Shown here piece by piece: positions 1-6,033 of a stretch of 6,033 bases of DNA. The stretch lies in assembly GCA_002726235.1 (NCBI GenBank), contig PBSN01000012.1, positions 99,007 to 105,039 of the forward strand. The letters run 5' to 3'. The notes beneath the pieces were generated by a model. That model worked only from the letters and a program-made list of their open reading frames with translations. It was not told the origin of the DNA and made no database searches. This DNA comes from Nitrospiraceae bacterium. Lineage in GTDB: Bacteria > Nitrospirota > Nitrospiria > Nitrospirales > UBA2166. Position 1 is the first letter of the stretch. Each line of letters begins with the position of its first letter. A program made the translations under genes and the position numbers.

Positions 1-817
1 TTTCCCTCACGTATTTTCCAATTTCGCTGTTATTGAAGGTAGAGTGAATAGCCTTTCTACCATCTTGCGCAACTGAACAATCGATTGACTTGCTGTCATC
101 AGTTATAAGAGTGAAAGTTTCTGCTTTAGCTGGAAGAAATCCTTTATTTCTAGCATCTTGTTTCAGGCTCAGATAGGCTTGATTTGGTTCCCGACCTGCT
201 CGTTGACCCCAGTTAAGGCCAGATCTTGACGGCAACTTACCGCTTCTATCCAAAAAACTAATTCTCACTCTCTGTTCAGGTATCTCCCAATAAATCTGTC
301 CAGGTGCAACACTCCCATCTAATGTTGCCCGCAGTTCTAGAGGCGATAGATATGATTGCTGTTCATCTGGGACATAGTCTTCCATAGAAATACTTCTGTT
401 TACAAAATTAAAAAACAGTTCTCTTATGTCCTCTGGGTTTTCATCTGTGAGTTGATTTATCTGCGCCTGATCAAAAAAACCAGGCTGACTATAGTTTGCT
501 GAACCCGAATACCCAGAAATAGGAGTTTTATTTTCAAACCACCCATAAGTCTTGCAATGTACCGGTGGGGTTCCTTGGAGGTAATACCCTTTGAATCTAT
601 TTTCGAAATGGTCGATCAAATTCAGGTACCCCAAGTGATCAGATCTTTTCCCTGGCATTCCAATGAGAAGATTTACTTTTATGCCCCAATCAACGGTGTC
701 CAATAGGTGCTTACGGGCGAACGTGGAAGATGCGTATCCACTAATAGCAAACAACTCTTGAGCGCCGTTTCTGACAGGCTTTAGCAAAATATTCTCATAG
801 AGATTTTCAGTGATCAT
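1..817 (-). CDS. NgoFVII-like PLD-fold type II restriction endonuclease (C-terminus cut by window edge)
   Basis: The frame is open from the ATG at 817-815 to the window edge, giving 272 residues without a stop; a TGA lies in frame just upstream, so this start is well bounded. Residues 1-150 look like a phospholipase-D-type nuclease: H87-C-K89 followed by G105-S-A-N108 forms one half HxK...GSxN motif. The canonical Asp after HxK is absent; E95 is the nearest acidic residue. Residues about 155-272 resemble the B3-like DNA-binding domain of NgoFVII/BfiI relatives, with the segment LNWGQRAGREPNQAY (201-215), the ITDD segment and the NNSEIGKY segment near the end. Known relatives dimerise to build a single, metal-independent active site that cuts both strands of unmodified DNA; NgoFVII recognises GCSGC, but this enzyme's site cannot be read from sequence. 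Probably some tens of residues are missing. Base composition is much poorer in GC than guaA next door, which suggests transfer. Family call is strong; specificity unknown; no cognate methyltransferase is visible. Confidence 0.9.
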   Translation of the reverse strand, partial: MITENLYENILLKPVRNGAQELFAISGYASSTFARKHLLDTVDWGIKVNLLIGMPGKRSDHLGYLNLIDHFENRFKGYYLQGTPPVHCKTYGWFENKTPISGYSGSANYSQPGFFDQAQINQLTDENPEDIRELFFNFVNRSISMEDYVPDEQQSYLSPLELRATLDGSVAPGQIYWEIPEQRVRISFLDRSGKLPSRSGLNWGQRAGREPNQAYLSLKQDARNKGFLPAKAETFTLITDDSKSIDCSVAQDGRKAIHSTFNNSEIGKYVRE

Positions 818-909
818 AGTGAATTCTCAGGCAGAATAACAAGCGGTCCGAGAGCGATTTCAGTTTTATAACCATGATTGTTTCCCCATACAAATAATGC
901 CTTTTTCAA
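814..909 (-). other. Possible 31-codon reading frame or gene remnant coupled to the endonuclease start
   Basis: Reading leftwards from a TTG at 909-907 gives a 31-residue frame beginning (M)KKALFVWGNNHGYKTEI and ending VILPENSL. Its TGA (816-814) overlaps the endonuclease ATG (817-815) as ATGA, the usual geometry of translational coupling, and the endonuclease has only a weak GAG Shine-Dalgarno of its own. The composition looks protein-like rather than random. Against it: there is no ATG, no convincing Shine-Dalgarno before the TTG at 909 or another at 921, I recognise no family, and the frame stays open upstream into the guaA 3' end in a different frame from guaA. It may be a leader peptide, the 3' remnant of a gene lost when the flanking DNA was joined to guaA, or chance. 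Confidence 0.25.
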
Positions 910-921
910 CTTTAATATCAA
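894..921 (-). promoter_or_regulatory. Possible sigma70-type promoter for the endonuclease
   Basis: On the minus strand TTGATA (921-916, five of six matches to TTGACA) is followed after 16 bases by CATTAT (899-894, four of six matches to TATAAT). Transcription would begin near 887 and leave a leader of about 70 bases before the endonuclease ATG. It lies in the AT-rich gap where chance matches are common, and if used it would start inside the small frame ending at 814, so the two readings partly compete. Confidence 0.35.
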
Positions 922-940
922 TTGCTTAGAGTTTCTGAAG

Positions 941-4026
<3,086 letters not shown>

Positions 4027-4048
4027 TCAGCGTTTTTCGTAGGGCATC

Positions 4049-4077
4049 AACCTAACATAGGGATGTAACATGGTCAA
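4049..4077 (-). promoter_or_regulatory. Promoter of the guaB-guaA operon (sigma70 type, extended -10)
   Basis: On the minus strand TTGACC (4077-4072) and TAGGTT (4054-4049) are separated by exactly 17 bases, with a TG one base before the -10 element (TGTTAGGTT). Transcription would begin near 4042, leaving about 30 bases of leader that end in the guaB Shine-Dalgarno. The -10 is only a partial match, offset by the extended TG and ideal spacing. The leader is too short for a riboswitch, so regulation would have to act at the promoter. Confidence 0.55.
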
Positions 4078-4166
4078 GGTCGACAAAAGCCATAACATGT
4101 CAGGATCTGGCATTAAATATTGACATTCAAGGATTCATTGTTGCTTACGTGGTGTCGATACGATTT

Positions 4167-4188
4167 CCGATGCAATAAACCAATGCAA
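4167..4188. repeat. Short direct repeat CCRATGCAA in the divergent control region
   Basis: CCGATGCAA (4167-4175) and CCAATGCAA (4180-4188) match at eight of nine bases and start 13 bases apart. They lie between the two divergent promoters, about 90 bases upstream of the guaB -35 and 20 bases upstream of the aminotransferase -35. The position would suit a regulator-binding site, but repeats this short can arise by chance and I recognise no regulator that uses them. Confidence 0.3.
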
Positions 4189-4207
4189 GTGCTCTTTGCG
4201 AGCTTTC

Positions 4208-4236
4208 TTGACAGGGTCTAGGCCCTATGGTAGCGT
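4208..4236 (+). promoter_or_regulatory. Promoter of the aminotransferase-serA operon (sigma70 type, extended -10)
   Basis: A perfect TTGACA (4208-4213) is followed after 17 bases by TAGCGT (4231-4236), which is a weak -10 but is preceded by TG one base earlier (TGGTAGCGT). Transcription would begin near 4243, giving a leader of roughly 24 bases before the ATG at 4267. Architecture is the same as that of the guaB promoter on the opposite strand: 17-base spacer and extended TG. Confidence 0.55.
4213..4226. promoter_or_regulatory. Imperfect palindrome in the promoter spacer, possible operator
   Basis: AGGGTCTAGGCCCT reads the same on both strands except at one symmetric pair of positions (5 and 10). 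It sits between the -35 and -10 elements of the aminotransferase-serA promoter, where a bound dimer would block or distort the promoter. Function is inferred only from symmetry and position; it is too short and mismatched to exclude chance. Confidence 0.3.
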
Positions 4237-4252
4237 CGCTGATTCACTTAAA

Positions 4253-4258
4253 AAGGAG
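4253..4258 (+). promoter_or_regulatory. Shine-Dalgarno site deciding the aminotransferase start
   Basis: AAGGAG ends 8 bases before the ATG at 4267, the ideal distance, but only 2 bases before an in-frame GTG at 4261. This favours ATG 4267 over the slightly longer GTG start. Confidence 0.75.
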
Positions 4259-4266
4259 TAGTGAGT

Positions 4267-5409
4267 ATGCAGAAACGTTACCTGTTTGCGCCCGGACCAA
4301 CCCAAGTGCCTCCGGAGGTGTTGTTGGCGATGGCAAGTCCGATGATTCATCACCGGGCTCCAGATTTTGTTGAGTTGTTTGAGCAGGTTCAGGCCGATCT
4401 CCAGTGGCTGTTTCAGACCACGAATGACGTGTTGGTTTTGGCTTCCTCTGGCACAGGAGGGATGGAAGGATCAGTCGCAAACTTCCTGTCACCTGGCGAC
4501 AAAGCGATCGTGGTCAACATGGGAAAGTTTGGAGAGCGCTGGGGTAAAATTTGTAAATCCTTTGGTGTTGTCGTCGACGAAATTACGGTGGAATGGGGGT
4601 ATGCCGTCGATCCCAAGCAGATCATCGATGCGCTGAAGAAGAACCCTGATACCAAAGCCGTCTTTATTCAGGCTAGTGAGACATCAACTGGGGTTGCCAA
4701 CGATACACAGGCCATTGCCGATATTATTCGCCCCCTTGCGGACACAATTCTTGTGGTTGATGCGATTACCGCTTTGGGCGTATTGGACATTCGCACAGAT
4801 GCATGGGGTATTGATGTTGTCGTGACAGGGTCGCAGAAAGCGTTGATGCTTCCTCCCGGCTTGGCGTTCGTGAGTATTAGCGAGAAAGCGTGGGCACTCG
4901 CGGACAAGGCGAACAATGTTTTTTACTACAACTTTAAGAAGGAAGCTGAATCGCAACGCAAACAACAGACGGCCTTTACGCCTGCAGTGAGTCTGATTGT
5001 TGGCTTGAAAGAAGCGTTACGGATGTTGAAAGCGGAGGGGCTGGAGAACATTTTCTTGCGTCACGTGCGCCTTGCCAATGCTATGCGAGAAGGGGTGAAG
5101 GCAACGGGTCTTTCCATTTTTCCCAAGGAGTGCCCAAGCAACGCGCTAACGGCAATTCAAGCGCCTGATGGCATTGATGGGCAGAAGGTTTATTCTCGGT
5201 TACGCCAGTCCTATGGGGTGACTGCTGCTGGAGGTCAGGATCATCTTAAGGGAAAGATCTTTCGGATTGCACATATGGGGTATGTTGACACCTTTGACGT
5301 TATCATGGCCCTTTCTGCGGTCGAGATGGTTTTAAAGGATCTCGGTCACCCCGTGTTGCTAGGTGCTGGGGTGGGTAAGGCCGAAGAACTGCTCAGGAAG
5401 CCGATATGA
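4267..5409 (+). CDS. Class V PLP aminotransferase, serine-pyruvate / alanine-glyoxylate type; possible phosphoserine aminotransferase
   Basis: This is a cytosolic fold-type I pyridoxal-phosphate enzyme of the family that includes serine-glyoxylate, alanine-glyoxylate and archaeal-type aspartate or phosphoserine aminotransferases (COG0075-like). From ATG 4267 it has 380 residues, the normal length. Visible landmarks are the N-terminal FAPGPTQVPPEV segment (7-18), the phosphate-binding SSGTGGMEG (60-68), SETSTG (137-142), the cofactor-contacting D165 in VVDAITALG, the Schiff-base lysine K191 in TGSQKALMLPPG, and R333 in FRIAHMG, expected to hold the substrate carboxylate. The stop overlaps the serA start by four bases (ATGA), so the two are almost certainly co-translated. 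That coupling suggests it transaminates 3-phosphohydroxypyruvate made by SerA, standing in for classical SerC; a glyoxylate-serine role is the main alternative. Family is certain, substrate is inferred. The GTG at 4261 would add two residues but is too close to the Shine-Dalgarno. Confidence 0.93.
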   Translation: MQKRYLFAPGPTQVPPEVLLAMASPMIHHRAPDFVELFEQVQADLQWLFQTTNDVLVLASSGTGGMEGSVANFLSPGDKAIVVNMGKFGERWGKICKSFGVVVDEITVEWGYAVDPKQIIDALKKNPDTKAVFIQASETSTGVANDTQAIADIIRPLADTILVVDAITALGVLDIRTDAWGIDVVVTGSQKALMLPPGLAFVSISEKAWALADKANNVFYYNFKKEAESQRKQQTAFTPAVSLIVGLKEALRMLKAEGLENIFLRHVRLANAMREGVKATGLSIFPKECPSNALTAIQAPDGIDGQKVYSRLRQSYGVTAAGGQDHLKGKIFRIAHMGYVDTFDVIMALSAVEMVLKDLGHPVLLGAGVGKAEELLRKPI

Positions 5410-6033
5410 AGGTTCTGATTAGTGATGTGCTCTCAGAGAATGGCGTCAAAATTCTCCGAGATTCTGGGCTGGATGTCGATGTGAATACTAAGCTTTCGAA
5501 CGAAGAGTTGCAGGGGAAAATTGCACAATACAACGGACTCGTGATCCGTTCGGCGACCAAAGTAAATGCGAAGGTGATTGAAGCCGCAACTAACTTAAAA
5601 GTGGTTGGGCGTGCAGGGAGTGGGGTAGATAATGTGGATCTTCCCGCGGCGACGAAGCGTGGGATTGTCGTGATGAATACTCCAGGAGGTAATACCATTA
5701 CCACAGCGGAACACGCCTTTGCCATGATGTTGTCGCTTGCCAGAAAAATTCCTCAGGCGACAGCCTCCATGAAAGCGGGCAAGTGGGAAAAGTCCAAGTT
5801 TATGGGGATGGAACTGCAGGAGAAAGTTCTGGGCATTGTCGGGCTTGGGCAGATCGGTAGCTATTTGGTCAAGCTTGCACAAGGCGCTTCGATGAAGGTG
5901 ATAGCGAACGATCCCTATTTGGCTGAGGATCGTGCACGCGAGATGGGCGTTGAACTCGTCGGCCTTTCTGAGCTGTATCGTCGCGCTGATATCATTTCTA
6001 TCCATACCACCATGACCAATGAGACCAAGCATA
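5406..6033 (+). CDS. serA: D-3-phosphoglycerate dehydrogenase, N-terminal part (cut by window edge)
   Basis: SerA oxidises 3-phosphoglycerate to 3-phosphohydroxypyruvate with NAD+, opening the phosphorylated serine pathway in the cytosol. The window holds the first 209 residues, beginning MKVLISDVLSENGVKIL. The substrate-domain half shows LVIRSATKVNAKVIEAA and GRAGSGVDNVD (68-78), then NTPGGNTITTAEHAFAMML, the hinge into the nucleotide domain. The Rossmann fold follows with GIVGLGQIG (GxGxxG) and an acidic residue in ANDPYL that would bind the NAD ribose. The visible part ends at SIHTTMTNETKH, so the catalytic Arg, Glu and His residues and any C-terminal ACT regulatory domain lie outside. The ATG overlaps the aminotransferase stop, and AGGA (5395-5398) inside the upstream gene ends 7 bases before it. 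Related hydroxyacid dehydrogenases are possible, but the wording and the aminotransferase partner support SerA. Confidence 0.93.
   Translation, partial: MKVLISDVLSENGVKILRDSGLDVDVNTKLSNEELQGKIAQYNGLVIRSATKVNAKVIEAATNLKVVGRAGSGVDNVDLPAATKRGIVVMNTPGGNTITTAEHAFAMMLSLARKIPQATASMKAGKWEKSKFMGMELQEKVLGIVGLGQIGSYLVKLAQGASMKVIANDPYLAEDRAREMGVELVGLSELYRRADIISIHTTMTNETKH

Noticed and set aside
873-875. ATG on the minus strand upstream of the endonuclease as an alternative start
   Set aside because: It is out of frame with the endonuclease and its frame ends after about 20 codons just inside the gene.
818-940. Rho-independent terminator after guaA
   Set aside because: No GC-rich stem followed by a T run is present on the minus strand; only AT-rich unstructured sequence is seen.
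4120-4125. Second perfect TTGACA in the divergent region, plus strand
   Set aside because: No acceptable -10 element lies 16-18 bases downstream, and the TTGACA at 4208 is far better placed.
4098-4125. Inverted pair TGTCA ... TGACA with an 18-base gap
   Set aside because: Five-base arms with a long gap are expected by chance in a 255-base region and form no stable hairpin.
4244-4492. Minus-strand open frame spanning the aminotransferase start
   Set aside because: It is antisense to the conserved aminotransferase N-terminus and its sequence is rich in Pro, Ser and Thr in a way typical of shadow frames.
5595-6032. Minus-strand open frame of 145 codons over serA
   Set aside because: It lies wholly opposite the conserved serA coding sequence and reads as the low-information complement of it; no start signal or family resemblance.

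Overview
The window is bacterial and holds five protein genes in three blocks: a low-GC left end with a restriction enzyme, a guaB-guaA purine operon on the minus strand, and a divergent plus-strand operon made of a class V aminotransferase and serA. The tight gene packing, Shine-Dalgarno sites and sigma70-like promoters fit a Gram-negative-type bacterium of moderate GC. Protein wording and the aminotransferase-serA pairing remind me of Nitrospirota (Nitrospira-like), but that is an impression from memory, not a demonstrated placement.

Region by region: positions 1-817 (minus) encode most of an NgoFVII-type, phospholipase-D-fold type II restriction endonuclease whose C-terminus lies beyond the left edge. 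Positions 818-940 are an AT-rich gap with a possible promoter and a tiny reading frame that overlaps the endonuclease start by ATGA. Positions 941-2554 (minus) are guaA (GMP synthase) and 2542-4011 (minus) are guaB (IMP dehydrogenase), overlapping by 13 bases. Positions 4012-4266 are the divergent control region, with one good extended -10 promoter facing each way plus short symmetric and repeated elements. Positions 4267-5409 (plus) encode a class V aminotransferase, followed with a 4-base overlap by serA (5406 to beyond the right edge).

How they work together: GuaB turns IMP into XMP and GuaA turns XMP into GMP, so one transcript carries the whole IMP-to-GMP branch. SerA oxidises 3-phosphoglycerate to 3-phosphohydroxypyruvate; the coupled aminotransferase is a good candidate for the next step (phosphoserine formation) or for glyoxylate/serine-glycine exchange. 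Serine and glycine feed one-carbon units and glycine into purine synthesis, so the divergent arrangement makes metabolic sense, though co-regulation is not shown.

The most interesting part is the left edge. Immediately beyond the guaA stop codon the base composition falls sharply (about 38% GC in the sampled restriction-gene line, versus about 65% in a sampled guaA line) and a defence gene starts. This looks like the border of a horizontally acquired defence island at the 3' end of guaA. No integrase, methyltransferase or terminal repeat is visible here, so this remains a hypothesis. I see no tRNA, rRNA, CRISPR array or insertion sequence in the window.
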